5,892 nucleotides of DNA from an uncultured Spirochaetaceae bacterium (GTDB taxonomy: Bacteria; Spirochaetota; Spirochaetia; Sphaerochaetales; Sphaerochaetaceae): positions 1 through 5,892 of the forward strand of contig CALXON010000040.1 of the NCBI GenBank assembly GCA_944389985.1, read 5' to 3'. The notes under the pieces were generated by a model. The model did no database searches, was not told the origin of the DNA, and saw nothing but the letters and a program-made list of their open reading frames with translations. A program made the translations under genes and the position numbers. Within the stretch, counting starts at the first letter, position 1; every line of letters begins with the position of its first letter. Below are positions 1 to 5,892 of this stretch, in pieces.

Positions 1-15
1 AATATAGAAGAACTC

Positions 16-237
16 ATGGCTAAATATGAAAGCAATGCGCGTCCGGATTCTGAGATCAATACTTCAGATATTCCTGCCTTGACCGATGAGCAGCTTGCAC
101 TTTTCAGACCCATAAAGAAGATGACATCCATACGGCTTGATGCTGATTCTCTGCATTATCTCCGTCATAGCGGAGCGGGTTGGCAGACAAGAGTCAATGA
201 TTATATCCGGAAAGGAATTGCATCTGGAGAACTGTGA
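16..237 (+). CDS. brnA: BrnA-family antitoxin (type II toxin-antitoxin), ribbon-helix-helix protein
   Basis: This 73-residue protein resembles BrnA, the DNA-binding antitoxin that neutralises the RelE-fold ribonuclease BrnT and represses its own operon. An acidic N-terminal part (about residues 1-33) includes PALTDEQLALF, typical of the family. It leads into a ribbon-helix-helix region: strand TSIRLD (residues 37-42), helix one ADSLHYLRHSG, then GWQTRVNDYIRKGI as helix two. The IRLD...G-G-QTR-N pattern is the main basis for the call. The ATG at 16 has only a weak AGAAG ribosome binding site 5 bases upstream, fitting translational coupling to a gene before it. In BrnTA modules the toxin comes first, so brnT should lie just off the left edge; upstream frames close at TAG 5-7 or TAA 21-23. 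GC over bases 61-240 is about 46%, below the sampled parts of the ABC ATPase gene. The gene faces the purA operon tail to tail. The family call is good; activity and partner are inferred. Confidence 0.8.
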   Translation: MAKYESNARPDSEINTSDIPALTDEQLALFRPIKKMTSIRLDADSLHYLRHSGAGWQTRVNDYIRKGIASGEL

Positions 238-271
238 AACGGGGTATAGCAACTGTGATTGATTTGGCGAT

Positions 272-310
272 GTGAAGAAAAGAGCCATGCACTTTTCCGT
301 ACATGGCTCT
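272..310 (-). terminator. Rho-independent terminator of the hpt-purA operon
   Basis: Bases 281-289 (AGAGCCATG) and 302-310 (CATGGCTCT) form a perfect 9-bp stem. Two further pairs are possible beyond one mismatch, leaving a small loop. Read on the minus strand, the stem begins 21 bases after the purA stop and is followed at once by TTTCTTCAC, a T-rich tail. The plus-strand side is followed by CTGGTCAAAG, so I do not call it a terminator for brnA. Confidence 0.85.
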
Positions 311-331
311 CTGGTCAAAGCACAGTCACTT

Positions 332-1612
332 TCATCTGATGATGAGCTGATCTCTCTCAGGTCCTACAGAGATGTATGTGATGTGTGTGTTGAGCATCTT
401 CTCAAGAGCAAGGATGTACTCCTTTGCCTTCTCTGGAAGTGACTCCCATGTCCTGCATCCTGTCGTGTCTGTGAGCCAGCCGTCAAATACCTCGTACTGC
501 GGTTTTGCCCTTTCCTGAAGTCTTGTCTCAGGAAGATATGAATAGTACTCACCGTCGATCATGTAGCCTGTGCAGACCTTGATCTTAGGGAATGTGTCGA
601 GAACATCGAGCTTCGTGAGTGCGATATCCGTAACACCATTCATGTAGCATGCATAGTCCGCCGCGACAGCATCGAACCATCCGCATCTTCTCGGGCGTCC
701 TGTCGTGACTCCGAACTCGTGTCCGATGTCACGGAGCTTATCTCCATCCTCATCGAAGAGCTCGGTCATGTACGGGCCTCCTCCGACGGATGTGGAGTAT
801 GCCTTCGCAACTCCTACAACCTTTGAGATGGCTCTTGGCGGAATACCTGCTCCGTTGCATCCTCCTGCCGCAGTCGGGTTGGAAGATGTGGAGTAGGGGT
901 AGATTCCCCAGTCATTGTCCCTCATGATGCCGAGCTGGCCCTCAAGAAGGATCTTCTTGCCGCTCTCAACAGCGTCCCTCACTACAGGGACTGTATCGAT
1001 GATGTGTCTGCCGAACTCCTCTCTCCATTTCGCGCAGAGGGCCATCATGTCCTCAAGTGTCACTGTCGGGAGTCCGTAGTACTCAAGATCCCTGTTCTTC
1101 TTGGGGAGAAGGAGCTTCAGCCTTGCCTCAAGCCTCTCCGGATCGAGAATGTCAGCAGCACGGATACCCATTCTTGAAGCCTTGTCTGAGTAGCAGGGAC
1201 CGATACCGCGCTTTGTCGTTCCGATCTTCTCCTTGTCGCTCCTCTTGCCTTCCTCAGCTCCGTCAAGCGCCATGTGGTATGGCATGATGATATGAGCTCT
1301 CTCGTCGATGAAGAGATTGTCGATCTCAAGACCGGATGCCTTCTTTATGTTCTCGAGCTCATCATGCATCCTGTCGAAATTGACTACAGTACCTGCCGAT
1401 ACGATATTCATTGTCTCCGGGTTGAACACTCCACTGGGGATTATGTGCAGTCCGAACTTGCCTTTGTCATTGATGACGGTGTGTCCGGCATTGTCTCCGC
1501 CCTGATAGCGGATTACAAGCTCGGCATCCTTTGCCAGATAGTCGACGACGCGGCCTTTGCCCTCATCTCCCCACTGGAGACCTACAACAGCACTTACATT
1601 ATATGATCCCAT
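332..1612 (-). CDS. purA: Adenylosuccinate synthetase
   Basis: PurA catalyses the GTP-dependent joining of IMP and aspartate to adenylosuccinate, the first committed step from IMP to AMP, in the cytoplasm. The 426 residues match the family's usual length of about 430. Visible motifs: P-loop QWGDEGKGR (13-21) with catalytic Asp16; GGDNAGHT (38-45) with catalytic His44; GTTKRGIGP (131-139) for IMP; EGQLG (224-228); TSSN (242-245); TTGRPRR (303-309); TKLDVLD (333-339), the guanine-binding segment; and SVGPER (415-420). EGQLG replaces the EGAQG of E. coli and marks a subfamily I associate with clostridia, thermotogae and spirochaetes. Asp40 and Trp235 replace residues that are His in E. coli. The ATG at 1612 is preferred over the in-frame TTG at 1615, because AAAGGAG sits 7 bases before the ATG. 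The start overlaps the end of the upstream phosphoribosyltransferase gene by 14 bases, suggesting translational coupling. All core catalytic motifs are present, so the enzyme should be active. Confidence 0.97.
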   Translation of the reverse strand: MGSYNVSAVVGLQWGDEGKGRVVDYLAKDAELVIRYQGGDNAGHTVINDKGKFGLHIIPSGVFNPETMNIVSAGTVVNFDRMHDELENIKKASGLEIDNLFIDERAHIIMPYHMALDGAEEGKRSDKEKIGTTKRGIGPCYSDKASRMGIRAADILDPERLEARLKLLLPKKNRDLEYYGLPTVTLEDMMALCAKWREEFGRHIIDTVPVVRDAVESGKKILLEGQLGIMRDNDWGIYPYSTSSNPTAAGGCNGAGIPPRAISKVVGVAKAYSTSVGGGPYMTELFDEDGDKLRDIGHEFGVTTGRPRRCGWFDAVAADYACYMNGVTDIALTKLDVLDTFPKIKVCTGYMIDGEYYSYLPETRLQERAKPQYEVFDGWLTDTTGCRTWESLPEKAKEYILALEKMLNTHITYISVGPERDQLIIR

Positions 1613-2165
1613 CAAAAAGCTCCTTTCCCTGCTTTTTAAGAGCAGCGATCATTTCCTTTTCCTTTTCTGTATGCTCATCAATATCCTCGGCATCCCATGG
1701 ATACTTGATCCACATATCCTCGATCTCAAGAGCAGGATAGTACCTCTTTATCTCTGGCGGGAATTCCACATCCTTCTTCTTCAGCTTGTTGTGAAGGACA
1801 AGGACCGCGATCTCCTCAGGCTGGTATGAGAGGAGCTCTCCCACACAGTATGCCAGGGTTGCCCTCGTATCATCGACCTCATCAATGAGAAGGACCTTCT
1901 TTCCCCTCAGCTGCTCCTGCACCTCATCTATCCACTGGATCTTTGTCGGATGGGATCTGTGTTTGTGATCCATACCGTAGTAGGATATACCGACAGCGAA
2001 TATGGGGCGGTTGATGAAAGTCTTGATTATCCTTGCAGGAATGAATCCGCCGGATCCGATCGCAACTATCACATCTGGATCAAAACCGGAATCCTCGATC
2101 TTCTTGGCAAGCTTCTTGATGAGCTTGTGAACCGTGTTGTAGCTGACGTAGAACTTCTCGTCCAT
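1599..2165 (-). CDS. Hpt1/Xpt-like purine phosphoribosyltransferase (COG2236 type)
   Basis: This cytoplasmic enzyme of 188 residues should transfer the phosphoribosyl group of PRPP to a purine base. The PRPP-binding loop VLLIDEVDDTRATL (91-104) departs from the usual DD..DTG.T form. It closely resembles yeast Hpt1/Xpt1 and bacterial or archaeal relatives, as does WIKYPWD (152-158), which should stack on the base. AIGSGGFIPARII (35-47) supplies the pyrophosphate loop. The C-terminal tail from about 159 is highly charged. It follows hpt with a 10-base gap; its ribosome binding site (GAGGAAGG) overlaps the hpt stop codon, and its own 3' end overlaps purA. Relatives use hypoxanthine, guanine or xanthine, and the base preference cannot be read from sequence. 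Because a classical HPRT lies next door, a xanthine or guanine role is a reasonable inference. The fold and general activity are well supported; the specificity is not. Confidence 0.88.
   Translation of the reverse strand: MDEKFYVSYNTVHKLIKKLAKKIEDSGFDPDVIVAIGSGGFIPARIIKTFINRPIFAVGISYYGMDHKHRSHPTKIQWIDEVQEQLRGKKVLLIDEVDDTRATLAYCVGELLSYQPEEIAVLVLHNKLKKKDVEFPPEIKRYYPALEIEDMWIKYPWDAEDIDEHTEKEKEMIAALKKQGKELFDGII
1620..1626 (-). promoter_or_regulatory. purA ribosome binding site (decides the start)
   Basis: Minus-strand AAAGGAG lies inside the end of the preceding phosphoribosyltransferase gene. It is 7 bases before ATG 1612 but only 4 before TTG 1615, so it favours the ATG. Confidence 0.8.
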
Positions 2166-2170
2166 ATTAC

Positions 2171-2177
2171 CTTCCTC
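2171..2177 (-). promoter_or_regulatory. Ribosome binding site of the Hpt1-like gene, overlapping the hpt stop
   Basis: The minus strand reads TGAGGAAGGTAATATG. The hpt stop codon TGA (2178-2176) runs into GAGG and AAGG, followed by ATG at 2165. This arrangement is typical of coupled translation within an operon. Confidence 0.7.
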
Positions 2178-2733
2178 ACGCCTGGGGTATCATCTCTGCA
2201 ATATATGGCAGAGTTCTGTGCTTTTCCTTATAGTCGAGACCATAGCCGACGACCCATACATCCGGGATGGTGAATCCTTTGTACTCGATGGGAACATCGG
2301 TCTCATGACGCTCAGGTTTGTCAAGGAACACCGCTGTCGAGACAGATCTCGTGCCTCTTGCCTTGAACGCACTGATCAGGTAGCTGAGTGTATGACCGCT
2401 GTCAAGGATGTCCTCGACGATCAGCACATCGTGGTCAGCAAGATTCTCTCTTGTGTCCATGAGCAGTCTCACTTCTCCGCGCTTGTCGCCCTGCTTTCCG
2501 TATGACGATATCGCGATGAAATCAACAATGTGTGGAATTGTCAGCCTGCGGACCAGGTCTGCCATGAAAATAAAGGAACCCTTCAGTACTCCTACGAGTA
2601 TAAGAGGGTCCTTTATGTTCCTATAATCCCTGTTGATCTCATCAGCAAGCGCATCTACGCGTTCCTCAATTGCTTTCTCATCTATGAGAATACGTCTCAG
2701 ATCCTCTGCAAGAGGAGGATTGTGTTCAGCCAT
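2176..2733 (-). CDS. hpt: Hypoxanthine(-guanine) phosphoribosyltransferase
   Basis: HPRT converts hypoxanthine or guanine plus PRPP into IMP or GMP in the cytoplasm. At 185 residues it has the usual bacterial length, and every family motif is visible. GVLKGS (48-53) is the pyrophosphate loop. SSYG (76-79) starts the flexible catalytic loop. VLIVEDILDSGHTL (103-116) is the PRPP loop, with the acidic pair Glu107-Asp108 and Asp111 as the likely general base. Lys139 in LDKP contacts the purine O6, Trp160 should stack on the base, and VGYGLDY (162-168) ends with the metal-binding Asp167. Arg173 matches the arginine that contacts pyrophosphate. It is the first gene of the purine-salvage operon. Its start is supported by GGAGAG 6 bases before the ATG. 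The sequence gives no clear bias between hypoxanthine and guanine. Confidence 0.96.
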   Translation of the reverse strand: MAEHNPPLAEDLRRILIDEKAIEERVDALADEINRDYRNIKDPLILVGVLKGSFIFMADLVRRLTIPHIVDFIAISSYGKQGDKRGEVRLLMDTRENLADHDVLIVEDILDSGHTLSYLISAFKARGTRSVSTAVFLDKPERHETDVPIEYKGFTIPDVWVVGYGLDYKEKHRTLPYIAEMIPQA

Positions 2734-2765
2734 CGCTTACTCTCCGTTTCATTGGTATGCCACTT

Positions 2766-2792
2766 ATTTTATCGTAATAGTCTGGCTTTGAA
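2766..2792 (-). promoter_or_regulatory. Weak sigma70-like promoter candidate for the hpt operon
   Basis: On the minus strand TTCAAA (2792-2787) and TAAAAT (2771-2766) are separated by 15 bases, shorter than the ideal 17. The -10 is reasonable and the -35 poor. Position supports it: it lies after the ABC-operon hairpin and about 30 bases before the hpt start. I see no purine-riboswitch core or convincing operator in this 101-base gap. Confidence 0.35.
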
Positions 2793-2806
2793 CAGGCCAC
2801 AGACAA

Positions 2807-2828
2807 GCCCCTGCCGGATGACAGGGGC
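2807..2828 (-). terminator. Probable terminator hairpin of the ABC-transporter operon
   Basis: GCCCCTG (2807-2813) and CAGGGGC (2822-2828) form a perfect, GC-rich 7-bp stem with an 8-base loop. On the minus strand it begins 6 bases after the ATPase stop codon. The tail TTGTCTGTGG is only mildly T-rich, so termination may be incomplete and allow read-through into hpt. Confidence 0.6.
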
Positions 2829-2834
2829 ACAGGA

Positions 2835-4466
2835 TCAGAATTCCAGTGATCCGAGTGATATAAGCTGCCCGGATGCCCTGTCAAAGAGCATTATCCTGCT
2901 TGTGGATATCTTCATCCTCACTTTCGTTCCGATCTTGAAGTGCAGATTGCCGAAGATGACGGATGTGAGCAGGAAGTCTCCGAGACGCACCTTGATGGTC
3001 GATTCCATTCCCGTAGGCATGGCTCCGTAGATCTCTCCCTCAAGCGGTCCGTTCTCATCAAGCTCGATGAGCTCAGGCCTGATGCCGAGGACGAAGTCCC
3101 TGTCCGTTATGTTCTTCACGCCTTCAAGGGAATCATCGGTCTCCGTGACTTTCTGTATGTGGTACTTGAATACCTCATCCTTGTTGCTCTTCTCGACATA
3201 GCCCTTCGTATGGAGCTTCTGCTTCAGCTCTTCCTCCGCATGCTTCTTCCTCTCATTACGGTCTCCGAACCATCTCTGTAGATCCAGAGGCTTGTCAGGA
3301 TTGAACGATGCCTTCATTCCTCCGAAGAGGGAAAGGTCTATCTTTCCATCTCCTGACATGCTGCCTTCAGCTTCCACGAAGTTGATTGACGGGTTTCCTA
3401 CGAAGTCAGCTGCGAAGATGTTCGCAGGTCTGTTGTATACCTCAAGAGGAGCCGCATACTGCTGCAGAACAGCGTTGGACATAAGACAGATGTCGGTTGC
3501 GAGTGTCATTGCCTCCATCTGGTCATGGGTGACGTACACGAATGTGCTTCCCGTCTCTACATGCAGTCTCTGAAGTTCGTAGCGCATCTCAAGTCTGAGC
3601 TTGGCATCGAGGTTTGAGAGAGGCTCGTCCATGAAGAGGACCGAAGGCTCTGGCGCCAGTGTTCTTGCGATCGCGACTCTCTGCTGCTGGCCTCCTGAGA
3701 GCTCTGCAGGATAGCGGTCCATGAACATTCCGATCTTCACGAGCTTCGAGACCCTTCTCACCGAGAGGTCGATCTCATCCTTGGTGAGCTTTCTGACGCT
3801 CCTTACCGGAGAACCGCCTTTCATGAGCCTGAAGTCCTCTCCGATCGTGTACCCCGAAGCCTCCGCTTTCTTCTTCGCATTCTCAAGCTCTCCTTCGAGC
3901 GCAGAGATCGCAGAGGAGTAATTCTTTCCTTCCGAGAGTATCTTGTACAGTCTCTTCGCTGTCGACATCGGTATGAGGAAGCTCTCTGTAAGGTGTATCA
4001 GGGCCTTCTTCTCATCTATCTTCCCGTTCTTGTCCTTCGAGTCCTCGACGGCACTTTCCGCTGTCGCAGGGGAGGACAGGATTGAGATGAGCCTTGAAGC
4101 GGTCCTTGCCTCCTCCGAGTAGCTGTCCATCTCCTCCTTGATGTTCGACAGACCGAAGGAGATGTTCTGGTATACAGTCATGTTCGGCCAGAGAGCATAG
4201 TTCTGGAACAGGAATCCGACCTTTCTCTTGTTTGCAGGGACATTTATTCCCTGTGCGCTGTCGAATACCACTGTATCTCCGATGGAGATCTTTCCGCTTG
4301 TCGGGGTCTCGAGGCCGGCGATCATTCTCAGTGTCGTTGTCTTGCCGCAGCCTGACGGACCCAGAAGCGTCACGAACGCGTTGTCCTTTATTGTCAGTGT
4401 GAGGTCATCGACTCCGTAGAATCTTCCCCATCTCTTTGTTACGTTTTCCAGTCTGATTTCCGGCAT
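2835..4466 (-). CDS. ABC transporter ATP-binding protein (MalK/FbpC-like) with a large internal insertion
   Basis: This is the cytoplasmic ATPase that drives the importer whose permease is encoded just upstream. Motifs in order: Walker A GPSGCGKTT (36-44), Q-loop FQNYALWPN with Gln88, signature LSGGQ (256-260), Walker B VLFMDEP (276-282) with catalytic Glu281, D-loop SNLD (284-287) and switch His314. From about residue 355 a C-terminal regulatory region follows, with a TOBE-like part (FVLGIRPELIEL, 458-469, to the end). The protein is 543 residues, against about 350-370 for typical relatives. The excess lies mainly in residues 107-228, between the Q-loop and the signature, with a further charged stretch at about 395-455. 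The reading frame is open throughout and the core motifs are intact, so this is not a broken gene. The ATG follows AGGAGG by 5 bases; only one base separates it from the permease stop codon. The substrate could be iron, a polyamine, a sugar or another solute. Confidence 0.93.
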   Translation of the reverse strand: MPEIRLENVTKRWGRFYGVDDLTLTIKDNAFVTLLGPSGCGKTTTLRMIAGLETPTSGKISIGDTVVFDSAQGINVPANKRKVGFLFQNYALWPNMTVYQNISFGLSNIKEEMDSYSEEARTASRLISILSSPATAESAVEDSKDKNGKIDEKKALIHLTESFLIPMSTAKRLYKILSEGKNYSSAISALEGELENAKKKAEASGYTIGEDFRLMKGGSPVRSVRKLTKDEIDLSVRRVSKLVKIGMFMDRYPAELSGGQQQRVAIARTLAPEPSVLFMDEPLSNLDAKLRLEMRYELQRLHVETGSTFVYVTHDQMEAMTLATDICLMSNAVLQQYAAPLEVYNRPANIFAADFVGNPSINFVEAEGSMSGDGKIDLSLFGGMKASFNPDKPLDLQRWFGDRNERKKHAEEELKQKLHTKGYVEKSNKDEVFKYHIQKVTETDDSLEGVKNITDRDFVLGIRPELIELDENGPLEGEIYGAMPTGMESTIKVRLGDFLLTSVIFGNLHFKIGTKVRMKISTSRIMLFDRASGQLISLGSLEF

Positions 4467-4467
4467 G

Positions 4468-5892
4468 TCAGCCTCCTATTCCGCTGTCGATGCTTGCACC
4501 TGTGAGCTTGTTGACCACGGTGTTGCATATGAGAATCGTTACAATGAGTATCAGGTTGATGCCGCTGGAGAAGGCATACAGTCCCATCTCATCGAAGTAG
4601 TCGAGTGTCGTTGCGAGTATGAAACCCTGCACACAGAGGAGCATGAACAGAGAGAGCTCTCTGAGACAGGTCATGAACGGCAGAAGGTATCCGCTGAGGA
4701 TCGATGTCTTCTGGATAGGAATGATGATCCTGAGCATTCTCTTCACCCATGGCACATTCTGTATCAGAGCCGCTTCCTCGATCTCTCCTGAAAGCTGGAG
4801 CATTGAGTTCAGCGCGCTTCTTGATGCGAACGGTATGTACTTTATCGTTCCGACTATTATCAGAAGGGTGTATGTGTTGAAGAGATTTATGTACTGATTG
4901 GAGAAGAGTATGAAGAACGCTGCTCCAACAGCGATTGACGGCATGAGGTAGGGAAGGAACGCCACTGAGTTGACGTAGTTCGCCGCCTTTGACCGTCTGT
5001 TCTTGGATACGGCGTATCCGATCATCGTTCCGACCGTTCCCGCGAAGAGCGAGCAGCAGACAGCGACGAGTATCGTTCCACCGTAGGCTCTCCATATTGT
5101 CTGGTTATGGAGTATTCCTTTCTGTCCGTACATTCCGTTCTCTGTGATGTTCTCATCCGTGACCCACCACTTTGTCGTAAGGTTCGACGGGTCTCCCGTG
5201 TAGAGGAAGCTGTAGTCTCCCGGGTTCGGGAGGAATGTCTCGAATGCGAACGATATGATCGGGAAGATCGATGTGAAGAACGTGAGGATGATCAGGATGA
5301 TGGCGATGATGTACTTTCCCGCCTTTCCGAGATTGATCTTCGAGATCTGTCCTGACTTTCCTGTGACCGTCGTGTAGTTCTTCCTGCTCTTTATGCTCAG
5401 CTGGTTCACGAACATGATGGCGACTCCGAAGAGCATCATTATGATCGCGAGTATGCTGGCCTCTCCTGTGTACTTGTCATTCATGGACACATACTTCGTG
5501 GAGAGCGTCGTCAGGTTGAGATAATGCGGTACAGGGTAGCTTCCCATCGCTCCGCCGAATACGAGAAGTATCGTGGAGAGAATTGCGGGCTTTATCATCG
5601 GAATGGTTATCCTGAACATGGTCTTCCACTTTGGCGTGTCGAGTATGGTCGCCGCCTCCTCGAGGTTTGCGTCCATGTTGCGGAAGATTCCTCCGATGAG
5701 TATGTATGCGAACGGGGCGTAGTGCAGACCAAGCACCATGATGCTCGGGAAAAGTCCTATGCACCACCATGCGGGCATCACTATGCCGAATGATGCAAGA
5801 AGGCCGTTCGATGTTCCCGTCACCGCGTTCGATGAGAACATATGCTGCCAGACGACCGCGAGAGTCCACTGCGGCATAATGTACGGGAAGAT
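4468..5892 (-). CDS. Fused two-domain ABC transporter permease (FbpB-like), N-terminus cut by the window edge
   Basis: This is the inner-membrane channel of a binding-protein-dependent importer, with two permease domains in one chain, as in FbpB-type iron permeases. The frame is open to the last base: five codons (IFPYI) precede Met 5877, so that Met is internal and the true start lies to the right. Residue numbers here count from it. Two EAA coupling loops are visible, EEAATILDTPKWKTMFRITIP (73-93) and EEAALIQNVPWVKRMLRIIIP (367-387), one per domain. Hydrophobic segments lie near 24-64, 97-112, 139-160, 187-212, 266-292, 303-327, 334-352, 395-418 and 436-457. A polar segment at 216-265 follows the first helix of the second half and should face outside. 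The stop is one base before the ATPase start, and the ATPase ribosome binding site lies within this gene, so the two are co-translated. A solute-binding protein gene is expected nearby but is not in view. Confidence 0.92.
   Translation of the reverse strand: MFPYIMPQWTLAVVWQHMFSSNAVTGTSNGLLASFGIVMPAWWCIGLFPSIMVLGLHYAPFAYILIGGIFRNMDANLEEAATILDTPKWKTMFRITIPMIKPAILSTILLVFGGAMGSYPVPHYLNLTTLSTKYVSMNDKYTGEASILAIIMMLFGVAIMFVNQLSIKSRKNYTTVTGKSGQISKINLGKAGKYIIAIILIILTFFTSIFPIISFAFETFLPNPGDYSFLYTGDPSNLTTKWWVTDENITENGMYGQKGILHNQTIWRAYGGTILVAVCCSLFAGTVGTMIGYAVSKNRRSKAANYVNSVAFLPYLMPSIAVGAAFFILFSNQYINLFNTYTLLIIVGTIKYIPFASRSALNSMLQLSGEIEEAALIQNVPWVKRMLRIIIPIQKTSILSGYLLPFMTCLRELSLFMLLCVQGFILATTLDYFDEMGLYAFSSGINLILIVTILICNTVVNKLTGASIDSGIGG
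4472..4477 (-). promoter_or_regulatory. Ribosome binding site of the ATPase gene
   Basis: Minus-strand AGGAGG, a near-perfect Shine-Dalgarno sequence, lies within the last codons of the permease gene and 5 bases before ATG 4466. It fixes the ATPase start and supports permease-ATPase translational coupling. Confidence 0.8.

Noticed and set aside
64..318. An 84-codon minus-strand ORF opposite brnA
   Set aside because: It is antisense to a recognisable BrnA gene, its start is inside the purA terminator region, and its protein has no recognisable motif.
1613..1615. TTG as the purA start, one codon upstream of the ATG
   Set aside because: It is only 4 bases from the AGGAG site, whereas the ATG has ideal spacing of 7 bases.
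2734..2834. A purine riboswitch or PurR-type operator before the salvage operon
   Set aside because: The gap is only 101 bases and is largely used by a hairpin and the ribosome binding site. I find no conserved riboswitch core or clear operator palindrome.
2530..3030. A 166-codon plus-strand ORF across hpt, the gap and the ATPase end
   Set aside because: It overlaps two genes with clear motifs, crosses a terminator hairpin, and gives a cysteine- and serine-rich product without family features. It is a shadow frame.
3783..4148. The ATPase insertion as a frameshift, mobile element or intein
   Set aside because: The frame is continuous, there are no terminal repeats, and no intein splice residues or motifs appear. 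The surrounding ATPase motifs continue normally.
4465..5095. Opposing and alternate-frame ORFs within the permease (for example plus 4465-4791 and minus 4589-5095)
   Set aside because: The permease frame has clear helices and EAA loops throughout; the other frames give charged, low-quality products.
5875..5877. Met 5877 as the permease start
   Set aside because: The frame stays open to the window edge (IFPYI before it), there is no ribosome binding site, and the first domain would lack its N-terminal helices.

Overview
The window holds the 3' part of an ABC-transporter operon, a complete three-gene purine-salvage operon, and one small antitoxin gene at the left edge. The first two lie on the minus strand; the antitoxin gene is on the plus strand. 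The coding density, tight spacing and strong AGGAG-type ribosome binding sites are bacterial. Several features fit an anaerobic, probably host-associated bacterium: the PurA variant with EGQLG in place of EGAQG, a yeast-Hpt1-like phosphoribosyltransferase next to a classical HPRT, and a fused two-domain FbpB-like permease. From general familiarity I lean towards a spirochaete of the Sphaerochaeta/Treponema kind, or a clostridium. This is a weak inference; no marker gene here settles it.

Layout from left to right. 16-237 (+) is a BrnA-family antitoxin whose toxin partner would lie off the left edge. 238-331 is a short convergent gap holding a strong hairpin with a T-rich tail on the minus strand, the terminator of the purine operon. 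332-2733 (-) is, in transcription order, hpt (HPRT), an Hpt1/Xpt-like purine phosphoribosyltransferase, and purA (adenylosuccinate synthetase). 2734-2834 is a 101-base gap with a probable terminator for the upstream ABC operon, a weak promoter candidate and the hpt ribosome binding site. 2835-4466 (-) is a 543-residue ABC ATPase, unusually long because of an insertion of about 120 residues in the nucleotide-binding domain. 4468 to the right edge (-) is a fused permease, cut by the window so that its N-terminus is missing.

How the genes work together. HPRT turns hypoxanthine or guanine plus PRPP into IMP or GMP. The second phosphoribosyltransferase probably covers another purine base such as xanthine or guanine. 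PurA takes IMP towards AMP. The three form one route from scavenged bases to adenine and guanine nucleotides. The permease and ATPase form the inner-membrane part of a binding-protein-dependent importer of the Fe(III)/polyamine/sugar-type superfamily; the substrate cannot be read from the sequence, and the binding-protein gene is not in view.

I see no CRISPR array, tRNA, rRNA, insertion sequence or clear new system. The most unusual object is the large insertion in the ABC ATPase, paired with a permease whose two EAA loops both lack the canonical glycine.
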